From NCBI GenBank assembly GCA_041390365.1, contig JAWKQB010000005.1, positions 1 through 64,000 on the forward strand: a stretch of DNA of 64,000 bases. The letters are read 5' to 3'. The position numbers and the translations under genes are program-made. Source of the DNA: Syntrophotaleaceae bacterium (GTDB lineage Bacteria > Desulfobacterota > Desulfuromonadia > Desulfuromonadales > Syntrophotaleaceae). The notes under the pieces were generated by a model. It was not told the DNA's origin and did no database searches. It worked only from the letters and a program-made list of their open reading frames with translations. Positions within the stretch are counted from its first letter, which is position 1. The number at the start of each line of letters is the position of its first letter. Shown here piece by piece: positions 17,263-24,655 of the stretch.

Positions 17263-17410
17263 AAACAGAGAATACCGCCCCAAACAGAGAATGAACGTGG
17301 GGAGAATGGAGAGAATCTGGTGGCTGGAGAGAGGTTCCGGAAAGATGTCAAAACAGCCGAAACCCTTTGAATACAAGGGGAAAAAGAAAACCCGTCACCC
17401 CAGAGAATCA
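17263..17410. repeat. Clustered AGAGAAT-type repeats near element end
   Basis: Between gene C and the phoH fragment (17081-17439) I see no gene. The motif (A/G)GAGAAT recurs about five times: twice as ACAGAGAAT near 17265 and 17283, twice near 17303-17316 and once at 17402. Repeats beside an attachment site may be recombinase or accessory-protein binding sites; this is unproven. Confidence 0.4.
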
Positions 17411-17436
17411 CTCTGGAGAGACGGGTTGTCTTTTTC
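17389..17436 (+). terminator. Strong terminator at the element's right end
   Basis: AACCCGTC (17389-17396) pairs with GACGGGTT (17420-17427), and an inner stem CCAGAG/CTCTGG (17400-17405 with 17411-17416) extends it. GTCTTTTTC follows. An A-rich stretch on the 5' side could make it bidirectional. It closes the element immediately before the phoH junction. Confidence 0.88.
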
Positions 17437-17450
17437 AAAATGGTGGGTGT
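17437..17450. other. Inferred right attachment-site junction (attR or attL) in phoH
   Basis: Similarity to PhoH proteins starts abruptly here (GVLEVEPLTYIRGRS), while all sequence to the left belongs to the element. A serine recombinase crosses over at a 2-bp core, which must lie in or near these bases. The partner junction and the phoH 5' part lie left of the window. Exact core not determinable from this window. Confidence 0.6.
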
Positions 17451-17754
17451 TCTGGAAGTCGAACCCCTGACCTACATTCGAGGGCGCTCCATCCCCCGTC
17501 AGTTCATTATTGTGGACGAAGCCCAGAATCTTACTCCGCATGAGGTTAAAACAATCATCACCCGGGCCGGCGAGGGAACCAAGGTGGTCCTGACAGGGGA
17601 CCCGGAACAGATCGACAACCCCTATGTCGACGCTTCCAGCAACGGTCTGACCTATGTGGTGGAGCGATTCAAAAACAGTCCGATCAGCGGCCATATCACT
17701 CTGCGAAAAGGGGAAAGATCCCAACTTGCCGAGGCCGCAAGCATCCTTCTCTGA
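17440..17754 (+). pseudogene. phoH: 3' fragment of a PhoH-family ATPase gene disrupted by integration
   Basis: The 104-codon frame encodes the last part of the PhoH2/YlaK-type ATPase: LTYIRGRS, the Walker B strand FIIVDEAQNLTPHEVK, VVLTGDPEQIDNPYVD and the usual C-terminal end (ITLRKGERSQLAEAA). The N-terminal PIN domain and Walker A loop are missing, and there is no Shine-Dalgarno before the first ATG, so it is unlikely to be translated. The intact gene would have been about 450 codons. This fragment marks the chromosomal side of the insertion. The remainder of phoH should be found at the element's other end. Confidence 0.88.
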
Positions 17755-17787
17755 GCTACGAGAATTCAGGGCGTTCAACGAGGTATC

Positions 17788-18477
17788 ATGGATTTGTCTT
17801 ACCCATCATTCATTCTTTGCCTGGCTCTTGCTGGCCTCTCTCTGACCTTTGCGCCGACATCCTCTTATGCGCTGGAAACGCACCGCTACCTGGAGCATTC
17901 GGGCGATGAGAGTCATTATTTCGATTGGATTCTGAGCGGGTCAAAGGACTGTCTGGAACTCCGCGCAGTTGCTTCATTCGAAGAGCACCGGACCATAATG
18001 GACAAGGACCTTGCCACCCGGCAATGGTCCTTGTCCAATCCGAAAGAGAAAACTGCCTTGGATGCTCGGCGTGAAGGGGATTACATCGTTCTCAAGGGTC
18101 TGTTCAAGGGTGACCCCCTCGACAAGCGGCTTGATATCGACGAGGCCCCCTGGTTCCAGTCCCTCTCCACTTCCCTGCGGGCTTTTCTCGAATCACCCGA
18201 CCGATCAACCGTATTCTGGACCCTGCGCCCGGATAAACTGACGGCGCTGAAAGTGCGAGCGACGAAAAAAGGGGCGGACCTTCTTGACCTTGGCAACCGA
18301 AAAGTCGAAACCCAGAGGATCGAAGTGGGCCTGACCGGTGTCGGCTCCCTTTTCGCTCGGGGCAATTATTGGTTCCGGGCCAGCGATCGCCTTTTCCTTC
18401 ACTACCAGGGCCCCAGATTGCCGGGCATTCCCTTGACAACCATCACACTTGAACCCCGCCGTGACAGTTATGAATAG
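17788..18477 (+). CDS. Secreted/periplasmic protein of unknown function
   Basis: A 229-residue protein with a typical signal peptide (SFILCLALAGLSLTF ... SYALE, cleavage after about residue 29) and no further membrane segment. The mature part is rich in charged residues and beta-strand-like stretches (YFDWILSGSKDCLELRAV; WTLRPDKLTALKVRA). I do not recognise the family; a DUF3108-like outer-membrane-associated fold is conceivable but not shown. It lies 33 bp after the phoH fragment and was probably part of the chromosomal phoH neighbourhood. Confidence 0.7.
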   Translation: MDLSYPSFILCLALAGLSLTFAPTSSYALETHRYLEHSGDESHYFDWILSGSKDCLELRAVASFEEHRTIMDKDLATRQWSLSNPKEKTALDARREGDYIVLKGLFKGDPLDKRLDIDEAPWFQSLSTSLRAFLESPDRSTVFWTLRPDKLTALKVRATKKGADLLDLGNRKVETQRIEVGLTGVGSLFARGNYWFRASDRLFLHYQGPRLPGIPLTTITLEPRRDSYE

Positions 18478-18661
18478 AACGATAGCCATATCTGGTCAGA
18501 GCAGTCTGCTGAACGGTGCACTACCTGAATCTCATGTTTTTTATTCAAAAGAGAAAAACCCCCGATTTTGGCCACTATTCTCGCCGTATCTTTAGCCGGC
18601 TTCCCATTACGTTTTTCTCCTGGATGGTCTAATAATTTCCTAAACAAAAATGGATACGGTC

Positions 18662-18702
18662 GTAAAGTCAATCTGTTTGAAGTAATCCAATTTAGACTTT
18701 AC
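18662..18702. repeat. Perfect 8-bp inverted repeat upstream of pyruvate kinase gene
   Basis: GTAAAGTC at 18662-18669 is inverted as GACTTTAC at 18695-18702, just before AT-rich promoter-like sequence (TTGACA at 18715, TATATT around 18723). It is about 55 nt before the GTG start and could be an operator. The remaining 18478-18661 gap shows nothing else. Confidence 0.5.
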
Positions 18703-18755
18703 TTGCCTATATTTGACAATCTTATATTTGCGCCGGCAAAGGCAGGAGGGGCACT

Positions 18756-20705
18756 GTGGCAAAAATGTACGACACCGATCCGGATATGATCGAGATCACC
18801 ACCCTTGCGGAAAAAGTTGCCGGCTTAAAGGTCGCGGCGGAGAGTCTTGAACAGGAAGCAGGCTCCTTCTTTGAGGTGGCTCCCGGATACCAGGCGAGCA
18901 AGGCAAACCTTCTGCACTACCTGGCTTTACGTCGGCAAGACTTGCGATCCATACAGGAGAAGTTGGCCCGATGCGGGCTGTCGTCCCTCGGAAGGGCCGA
19001 GCCCCATGTGCTCGCCTCACTGGAGGCGGTGTTGAGAAATCTCCACGCACTAGCCGGATATCCTGCATCAAGCAATACCTCGGGAATCTCCTTCGAGGAG
19101 GGAGCCTCACTGCTCGACTGCCATACAGATACCTTGCTGGGCCCGAAGCCGGGACATCGCCGGGTTAGAATCATGGTGACAGTTCCGTCTGAAGCCGCGG
19201 AAAATTATCTGCTGGTACGAGATCTTGTGGCCAATGGCATGGATTGCATGCGCATCAACTGCTCTCATAACGACCCGGAGGTGTGGGAAAGGATGATTGT
19301 CAACCTCCGCCGCGCCAAGCGGGAACTGGGGAAGAAGTGTCACGTACTCATGGACCTGGCCGGACCCAAGCTGCGTACCGGGCCAGTGGAGTCAGGTGCA
19401 AGGGTGGTCAAGATCAGGCCGATTCGCGACCAGTTTGGGCGGGTGGCGGCGCCTGCAAGAATCTGGCTTACCAGGGGAAGAGAGACGGACCTTCCAGATG
19501 CGCCGGCAGATGCGGTGCTTCCCGTTCCCTCCCGGTGGCTGACTGGGATTCGGCAGGGGGACACGGTCACTTTCTCCGATGCCCGGGGAAAAAAGAGGGA
19601 CATCAGAATCACATCAAGGGATTCGAAAGGATGCTGGGGGGAGTTGGAGGATACGACGTATATCGTGCCCGGCACCGAAGTGTTCCGCATCCGACCATCC
19701 GCCAAGGAAAAGGAGCCGAAAAAAGGCCGGGTTGGAGAAATTGCCGATCCTGATCCGCATATCCTTCTGAAAAATGGCGATTTTCTGATACTTACCCGCA
19801 CCATGGTTGCCGGCCACTCCGCCCGATACGACGAGAAAGGGAGGATGCAGTCTCCGGCCAGCATCGGGTGCACACTCCCCGAGGTCTTCTCCAGTGTCAA
19901 AGCCGGTGAAAGAATCTGGTTCGATGACGGGAAGATTGGCGGGATCATCCGCGCGGTATCGGAAGATCAGATTCGCGTGGAGATTGTACAGGCGAGAAGC
20001 AAGGGGGAGAAGCTCCGGGGGGAAAAAGGTATTAACCTCCCCGACACCCGTCTTGCCGTTTCGGCATTGACCCCGAAGGACCGAAATGACCTTGAATTCA
20101 TCGTCCGCAATGCCCACATGGTTGGGATGTCCTTCGCCCAGGAAGTCGCTGATGTGAGACAACTGCAGGAATTACTTTCCGAACTTGGGGCGCCGCTTTT
20201 GGGAATAGTCCTGAAGATCGAGACGCGGCGGGGCTTCGAGATGCTGCCGGACCTCATTCTCGCTGCAATGAGAAGCGAGGCCGCAGGGGTCATGATCGCA
20301 CGCGGGGACCTTGCGGTTGAATGCGGCTACCAAAGGCTTGCTGAGGTTCAGGAGGAGATATTATGGCTTTGCGAAGCGGCCCATATGCCCGTCATCTGGG
20401 CAACCCAGGTTCTGGAATCGCTTGCCAAAAACGGGATACCGTCCAGGGCCGAGATCACCGACGCGGCCATGAGTGAACGGGCGGAGTGTGTGATGCTCAA
20501 CAAGGGGCCTTTCATTCTGGAAGCCATGCGCGTGTTGGGCAACATCCTGGAACGGATGGAGGACCATCAGCACAAAAAGATCTCCAAACTTCGCCAGCTC
20601 AGATGGTGGCAGCGTGCCTATACCCGCCAGGCTGCCTCCGCTGAACCACAGTCGGGAGCTCTTTTCGCCGGGGTCATCTCTCCGATGCACGTATTTTTCA
20701 AATAA
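18756..20705 (+). CDS. Divergent pyruvate kinase-like protein with N-terminal extension
   Basis: The start is a GTG with AGGAGG 7 nt upstream. Residues 1 to about 125 form a helical extension not found in ordinary pyruvate kinases. Then come the family motifs: MRINCSHND, LMDLAGPKLRTGP, KGINLPD, the active-site strand VLKIETRRGFEML, MIARGDLAVECG and ATQVLESL..GIPSRAEITDAA. The B domain appears enlarged, and the C-terminal allosteric domain is absent; the protein ends soon after the barrel with a short basic tail. It would transfer phosphate between phosphoenolpyruvate and ADP, but the altered architecture (649 aa against about 480) makes substrate and regulation uncertain. Confidence 0.85.
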   Translation: MAKMYDTDPDMIEITTLAEKVAGLKVAAESLEQEAGSFFEVAPGYQASKANLLHYLALRRQDLRSIQEKLARCGLSSLGRAEPHVLASLEAVLRNLHALAGYPASSNTSGISFEEGASLLDCHTDTLLGPKPGHRRVRIMVTVPSEAAENYLLVRDLVANGMDCMRINCSHNDPEVWERMIVNLRRAKRELGKKCHVLMDLAGPKLRTGPVESGARVVKIRPIRDQFGRVAAPARIWLTRGRETDLPDAPADAVLPVPSRWLTGIRQGDTVTFSDARGKKRDIRITSRDSKGCWGELEDTTYIVPGTEVFRIRPSAKEKEPKKGRVGEIADPDPHILLKNGDFLILTRTMVAGHSARYDEKGRMQSPASIGCTLPEVFSSVKAGERIWFDDGKIGGIIRAVSEDQIRVEIVQARSKGEKLRGEKGINLPDTRLAVSALTPKDRNDLEFIVRNAHMVGMSFAQEVADVRQLQELLSELGAPLLGIVLKIETRRGFEMLPDLILAAMRSEAAGVMIARGDLAVECGYQRLAEVQEEILWLCEAAHMPVIWATQVLESLAKNGIPSRAEITDAAMSERAECVMLNKGPFILEAMRVLGNILERMEDHQHKKISKLRQLRWWQRAYTRQAASAEPQSGALFAGVISPMHVFFK

Positions 20706-20968
20706 ATGCCGGACAAACCTTCAAACCGGCTTCGAGCGGTGTTAATACCGAACCAAACAAGGTTAAGAAAGAGCATAGAATTGGAAAATCGAACCTGATG
20801 ATCTCCTGAAAAACTCCGCCTGAGTGGGAGGCGGGAGGTGTGATACAGTTTTTTAACGACCTGTTAACGAAGAGCTAACATTCATCGTTTAATCTCCCGA
20901 TACCAAATGCTTCAACCACCAAGTTGCGAGAAGGGGATTGGCCCGACCTTGCTGAAAGGGATCGGGGA

Positions 20969-21006
20969 ACCCGGACGTAGGCGTTCTGCTGCGTGCGGGT
21001 TTTTTT
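20969..21006 (+). terminator. Intrinsic terminator, preceded by compact hairpins
   Basis: ACCCG (20969-20973) pairs with CGGGT (20996-21000), with a further imperfect inner stem, followed by TTTTTT. Directly before it, 20942-20966 folds as CCCGACCTT...AAGGGATCGGG, and 20919-20940 is bounded by CCAA/TTGG. The sequence may end the pyruvate kinase transcript, although it lies 264 nt after that stop, or end a separate small RNA. 20706-20918 has no feature I can support. Confidence 0.7.
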
Positions 21007-21029
21007 GTTCCCTGCGCCGGTCATCCGCC

Positions 21030-21118
21030 TGCCCACATTCAGCCGAAGCAAAAGCCAAACCACGTGTGAACGTGGGACGGAAAGCCGCGGGTCTCAACAG
21101 AGACAGCCGAGCCGCCAG
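21030..21118 (+). promoter_or_regulatory. c-di-GMP-I (GEMM-I) riboswitch aptamer
   Basis: The conserved core is present: GCCAAACC, the P2 hairpin CCACGT-GTGA-ACGTGG with a GNRA loop, then GGGACGGAAAGCC and a P3 hairpin (GGGTCTC/GAGAC). Compared by memory with the Vibrio Vc2 aptamer, the usual G-C pair at positions 21/46 is replaced by C-G, which preserves pairing. Position 20 is G, which fits c-di-GMP rather than the A of cGAMP-selective relatives. It precedes a terminator hairpin and a VPLPA-CTERM gene, so it probably controls transcription elongation. Confidence 0.9.
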
Positions 21119-21150
21119 ATGAACGTTAAGTTCACATTTGGCGGCTTTTA
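21111..21150 (+). terminator. Riboswitch expression-platform terminator
   Basis: GCCGCCAGATGAAC pairs imperfectly with GTTCACATTTGGCGGC, followed by TTTTA. Its 5' arm begins where the aptamer's closing helix should end, so ligand binding and terminator formation can compete. After it, AGGAGG at 21161 is followed by the minimal frame ATG-TAG (21169-21174), about 70 nt before the true start. Confidence 0.82.
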
Positions 21151-21242
21151 GCGTTTCGAAAGGAGGGTATGTAGTCGACGAGTAGAGAACCGGCAAGGAT
21201 GGGACCTAAACAAAATCTCAAAAGGACGTTAGGAGGAGTACA

Positions 21243-21905
21243 GTGAAAAGAATACTGATTTCGGCACTCACGATCATCTGCCTTGCTGCGCCATGGGTTG
21301 GTACGGCCCGTGCCGCTATTGCTCTGGAAGAGACCTTTCTGGGCAGTTCTCAGGACAATCTGTATTTCGATGTGTATGAAGGCTGGTCTGCCTTTTTTAA
21401 TTTCAACCTTGCCGCTGTGGGTGACCAGGCGGTTTTGCGTGACAGTTCAGGAGCAGTTAGGCAGGGGCCTTATAACCCCACCCAGGACGTAAGCAGTTTC
21501 GATCCGAGCATGCAGACGGTTTCCTCCGCCACTCTCAGATTCAACATTTCCAGCAGGGATATCTGGAAGGAGACGGCGGTCTTTCGAAGCGGAATCTACG
21601 ACGGAAATGAACTTCTGCTCGAGGAAACTTTTCGTCTTGGCTCCCTTTTTTCCGGCCGCCAATATGCCGAGGTTGCCATAGACATACCCAACCAGTTGTC
21701 CTATCTGCAGGACGGGAAGTTCCTGACTCTCGTTATCGCTCCAGAAGATTGCTGGTGTTTTATAAACAACGATTTCCGTATAGATCAGGCCAGCCTGGAA
21801 GCAGTGGTGAACCAGGCAGCGGTCGTGCCCATTCCTGGAGCCCTTTTGTTTCTGGGTTCCGGGTTGCTCGGCTTGGCTGGCGCCCGGCGAACGATACGGA
21901 GCTGA
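21243..21905 (+). CDS. VPLPA-CTERM secreted protein under c-di-GMP riboswitch control
   Basis: Starts at GTG with AGGAGG 8 nt upstream. Residues 1-25 are a signal peptide (IICLAAPWVGTARA). The 220-residue protein has a beta-rich middle (LRFNISSRDIWKETAVFRSGIYDG) and ends in VPIPGALLFLGSGLLGLAG followed by ARR. This is the tripartite sorting signal (short motif, hydrophobic helix, basic end) cleaved by exosortases. The exosortase gene is at 38758-40299. The protein is probably exported, processed and released or anchored with the exopolysaccharide. A structural or adhesive role is inferred. Confidence 0.85.
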   Translation: MKRILISALTIICLAAPWVGTARAAIALEETFLGSSQDNLYFDVYEGWSAFFNFNLAAVGDQAVLRDSSGAVRQGPYNPTQDVSSFDPSMQTVSSATLRFNISSRDIWKETAVFRSGIYDGNELLLEETFRLGSLFSGRQYAEVAIDIPNQLSYLQDGKFLTLVIAPEDCWCFINNDFRIDQASLEAVVNQAAVVPIPGALLFLGSGLLGLAGARRTIRS

Positions 21906-22017
21906 CTTTTCACGAAAAATTCTACTTAATGTCCGTCCGGAAATCCTCAGGCGCAACCACTCCGGCGGTAAGACAATAGCCAAATCCGCAAGGTTTCAAA
22001 CTTTGTGAGTCTCACAA

Positions 22018-22070
22018 TGTCCCCGATTTACTTCAAAGCCGCAGCATGAGGACTGTCGGGGACAAGTTTT
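22018..22070 (+). terminator. Inverted repeat with U-tract after the VPLPA-CTERM gene
   Basis: TGTCCCCGA (22018-22026) is inverted as TCGGGGACA (22056-22064) and followed by AGTTTTAC. It probably terminates the 21243 transcript. It could also be a leftover end of the decayed transposon next to it. Confidence 0.6.
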
Positions 22071-22079
22071 ACAGTCGTT

Positions 22080-22345
22080 TTCATCGGCGCCGAAACGCCG
22101 CTGATGGCGCTCCAGCATTTCACGATATTGATCACTGTCGGAGGGATGGCCGCGCGCAATCAAGCAGTCCAGAATCAGATTGGAGCCACCGCCGGTGAAA
22201 AAGACCTTGTGGACATAATCGGTTTTGCGGCCGTCTCCGTCAGGCTCTTGGTACTGTCCTGGAGGAACGACTTGCGGGGATAAACGCCCACCTCAAGGCG
22301 AACAAAAGAACGGAAGGCGACGGAATCTTCCAAGTAACTGGCCAT
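22080..22345 (-). pseudogene. Decayed transposase remnant
   Basis: On the minus strand, YLEDSVAFRSFVRLEVGVYP and RKSFLQDSTKS resemble the N-terminal part of DDE transposases, and in a shifted frame KTDYVHKVFFTGGGSNLILDC...HPSDSDQYREMLERHQRRFG resembles the middle part. The join lacks the catalytic region between them, so an internal deletion and a frameshift have occurred. The order agrees with ISNCY-type transposases as I remember them. The remnant covers the upstream region of the subtilisin-like protease gene. Confidence 0.75.
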
Positions 22346-23690
22346 GAAAACAACCACAAAAGTCCTCATTCTTTGTCTGCTCAGCGCGGCACTCAGCTTT
22401 TTCCCGGGCAATTCTCCAGCCGCACCAGCGGCCCGGATAATCGAAGGGCAATACCTGATCCTGCTCGATGCGCCGGTCAGCTACGGGCTGGCCAAGGAGC
22501 AGAAGGCCGGCATCTTCCAGGACCGCCAGAACCGGCTCCTGCAGGAATTGAAGCTGCCGGAATCTAAGGTTCTGCGCCGCTACAGCCACCTGCCGATGCT
22601 GGCCTTGCAACTTCCCGAAACCGCCGATCTCGACCGGGTAAGAAAAAATGCCAGGGTCCGGGCCATTTACCCCAACCGGGTGCTCTACCATCAATTGACG
22701 GAAAGCCTCCCCCTCATCCGGCAATCGCTGCCGGCCGAACTCGGCTACGGCGGGCAGGGAACAACCATCGCCATCATCGATACCGGTCTTGATTACACCA
22801 GACCGGAATTCGGCAGCTGCACAGCGCCCGGAACGCCGGCCGAATGCCGGGTGGCGGCAGCCCTGGACATAGCCACGAATGACGGTACCCTGGATGATAT
22901 CGGGCACGGGACCCATGTCGGATCGATAGCGGCCGCCGTCGCCCCGAATGCGGACCTGGTAGCCCTGGACGTCTTCAGCGACGGGACTTCCAGTGACGCC
23001 CTGCTGATCAGCGCCATCAACTGGTCCATTGCTCACCAGGAAGACTACAATATCGTCGCCCTCAATCTCAGCCTGGGCGATGGCGTAAACCACACCTCGC
23101 CCTGCAGCAGCCAGGGCACCAATCCGTATATCACGCCCGTGGCCAATGCCAGGGCCGCGGGAATCGTGGTGGTGGCGGCGGCCGGCAACCAGGGCTACGA
23201 CGACGGCCTCAACAGCCCGGCCTGCACGCCGGACATCGTTTCCGTCGGAGCCGTTTACGATGCCGCGGGGGGCGGCATCGCCTACAGCGCTTGTACCGAC
23301 AGCAGCAGGGCGGCCGACCAGATCGCCTGCTTCTCCAACAGTGCGGATTTCCTCACCATGCTCGCCCCCGGCGCTTTGATCACAGCCGCCGGCAGCACAA
23401 AAGCAGGAACCTCCCAGGCAGCGCCCCATGTGGCCGGAGCCGCCGCCGTCCTCCGATCGGCCTATCCGCTCGAAAGCGTCAGCGCCATCATCGACCGGCT
23501 GACCACGGCGGACACCATGATCACCGATCCCCGCAACGGCGTATCCTTACCCCGCCTCGACGAACAGCTCGCCCTGGGTGTCGAACCCGAAGCCGTCCCG
23601 GCCGGAGGCCTGCTGGCCATTTCGTTTACGGCAATCGGGATGATTCTTCTCGCGAAAAATACTTCCCATCAAAAACCAAATCCTGATTAA
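22344..23690 (+). CDS. Secreted subtilisin-like serine protease (S8) with C-terminal hydrophobic tail
   Basis: A 448-residue preproprotein with a signal peptide (residues 1-28) and an inhibitor-I9-like propeptide (about 35-115). The catalytic triad is D146 (AIIDTGLDY), H191 (GHGTHVG) and S357 (GTSQAAPH); N282 would supply the oxyanion hole. Extra cysteines suggest disulphides. The C-terminus (AVPAGGLLAISFTAIGMILL then AKN) looks like a weak form of the VPxPxx sorting tail, so it may be an exosortase substrate or simply membrane-anchored. No good Shine-Dalgarno precedes the ATG, which lies at the edge of a transposase remnant. It could process other secreted proteins of this locus. Confidence 0.9.
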   Translation: MKTTTKVLILCLLSAALSFFPGNSPAAPAARIIEGQYLILLDAPVSYGLAKEQKAGIFQDRQNRLLQELKLPESKVLRRYSHLPMLALQLPETADLDRVRKNARVRAIYPNRVLYHQLTESLPLIRQSLPAELGYGGQGTTIAIIDTGLDYTRPEFGSCTAPGTPAECRVAAALDIATNDGTLDDIGHGTHVGSIAAAVAPNADLVALDVFSDGTSSDALLISAINWSIAHQEDYNIVALNLSLGDGVNHTSPCSSQGTNPYITPVANARAAGIVVVAAAGNQGYDDGLNSPACTPDIVSVGAVYDAAGGGIAYSACTDSSRAADQIACFSNSADFLTMLAPGALITAAGSTKAGTSQAAPHVAGAAAVLRSAYPLESVSAIIDRLTTADTMITDPRNGVSLPRLDEQLALGVEPEAVPAGGLLAISFTAIGMILLAKNTSHQKPNPD

Positions 23691-23835
23691 CAGGGATAGA
23701 CAGGATGGTCAGAGGATAAATACTTCTAGCAGTTACCAGCCACCAGCAACTGATAAAAAATAATCTTTTCCTAACATTGATATGGCATGATGCCCTTCCT
23801 GTTATTTCCCGATTCCATTCGACAAGGAGGCTATC

Positions 23836-24453
23836 ATGCAACGACTGCTGCTGTCCCTGCTGACCGGTTGTATTCTGTCTGCCTTTCCGGCCTTATCCCA
23901 CGCTTACCTGGTTCCCCTCAGCACATCGAGCCTGTACGGCACCCTTCCCGAAGAAATGGCCTTTGCCAGGGCGGAAGTTTCCTCTGCCGTCAACGGCGTG
24001 GTCACTGTCACGGTTTCGTCCAATCCACTGTTTCAGGGGTGGGGTGCGGTGTTCGATGAGATCTACCTCAACCTCAACCCCGCCGGGGATTTTGAAAACC
24101 TCCGGATTGAAATCGATCCTTCCATGGGCGGCGACTGGCAGCTGATCGAAAACGCCCAGACCGGAGTTTTCGGCAGCTTCAGCCATCTGCTGAGCGGCAC
24201 CGGGCTGGGAAACCGGATCGGCCAGGAACTGATCTGCCGCCTCATGGATACCAACCTGCAGGTTGACGATCTGCTCTGGAACAACGAGAACGGCTGGAGT
24301 CTCGCCGTCGGTGTGCAGAACCCGCAGATCCGGACCAGCGACCTGCTGGCCGCTTCTGTTCCAGTAGCAACGCCGCTCCCGTCGGCATTGCTGATGTTGG
24401 CGTCGGGGATTGGAGGAATAGGGGTATTCCGCCGGAGATCGGAAAGGAAATAA
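23836..24453 (+). CDS. VPLPA-CTERM-like secreted protein
   Basis: The 205-residue protein follows AAGGAGG by 7-8 nt. The signal peptide (MQRLLLSLLTGCILSAFPALSHA) is clear. The mature part is beta-rich (VTVTVSSNPLFQGWGAVFDEIY). The C-terminus ATPLPSALLMLASGIGGIGV plus RRRSERK is a PEP-CTERM/VPLPA-type sorting signal: Pro-rich motif, hydrophobic helix, basic tail. Likely processed by the exosortase encoded at 38758-40299. No riboswitch is visible upstream, unlike the genes at 21243 and 27396. Specific function unknown. Confidence 0.82.
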   Translation: MQRLLLSLLTGCILSAFPALSHAYLVPLSTSSLYGTLPEEMAFARAEVSSAVNGVVTVTVSSNPLFQGWGAVFDEIYLNLNPAGDFENLRIEIDPSMGGDWQLIENAQTGVFGSFSHLLSGTGLGNRIGQELICRLMDTNLQVDDLLWNNENGWSLAVGVQNPQIRTSDLLAASVPVATPLPSALLMLASGIGGIGVFRRRSERK

Positions 24454-24472
24454 CAGAGGAAATATCTGACTC

Positions 24473-24502
24473 GTCATGCCCGAGTGACTCAATCGGGCAT
24501 CC
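24473..24502 (+). repeat. Dispersed GTCAT-GCCCGA palindromic repeat, copy 1
   Basis: A 30-bp unit with inverted arms GCCCGA/TCGGGC inside GTCAT...ATCC. A closely similar unit in the opposite orientation lies at 31582-31611. It is a REP-like intergenic element. Confidence 0.65.
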
Positions 24503-24550
24503 GAATGACTTTTCGGTGATCAGTAAGAATAAATTCGAAAGCCTTTTATT

Positions 24551-24634
24551 GAACGCAGATAACTGCGGATAAAAGCGGATATAACCCTTATCGGTTTGGT
24601 CTTATCTGCGTAAATCCGTCTTTATCTGTGTTCG
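24551..24634. repeat. GAACGCAGATAA inverted dispersed repeat, copy 1
   Basis: The arms begin with GAACGCAGATAA and end with its near-inverse ATCTGTGTTC, enclosing variable sequence of about 55 bp. A second copy lies at 63338-63422. This is a MITE- or REP-like foldback element without a gene. Confidence 0.7.
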
Positions 24635-24655
24635 ATGGTAAAAGACTTCAGGGTT

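Noticed and set aside
17211..17438. 75-codon minus-strand frame across the right-end terminator
   Set aside because: It runs through the terminator hairpin and repeats, has no Shine-Dalgarno, and its translation is low-complexity.
17430..17475. tRNA 3'-end-like sequence (GGGGTTCGAC...CCACCA-like) on the minus strand at the junction
   Set aside because: The T-stem does not pair, there is no upstream cloverleaf, and the bases encode PhoH residues.
20939..20953. Sigma-54-like promoter TGGCCCGACCTTGCT upstream of the riboswitch
   Set aside because: The GG and GC pairs are one base closer than the strict -24/-12 spacing allows, and the bases form part of a hairpin.
21030..21118. cGAMP-selective (GEMM-Ib) rather than c-di-GMP riboswitch
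   Set aside because: By ungapped comparison position 20 is G, not A; this needs a proper alignment, but the present evidence favours c-di-GMP.
22018..22064. TGTCCCCGA inverted repeat as the intact end of an insertion sequence
   Set aside because: No matching end or target duplication is visible on the other side of the transposase remnant, and a terminator role fits equally well.
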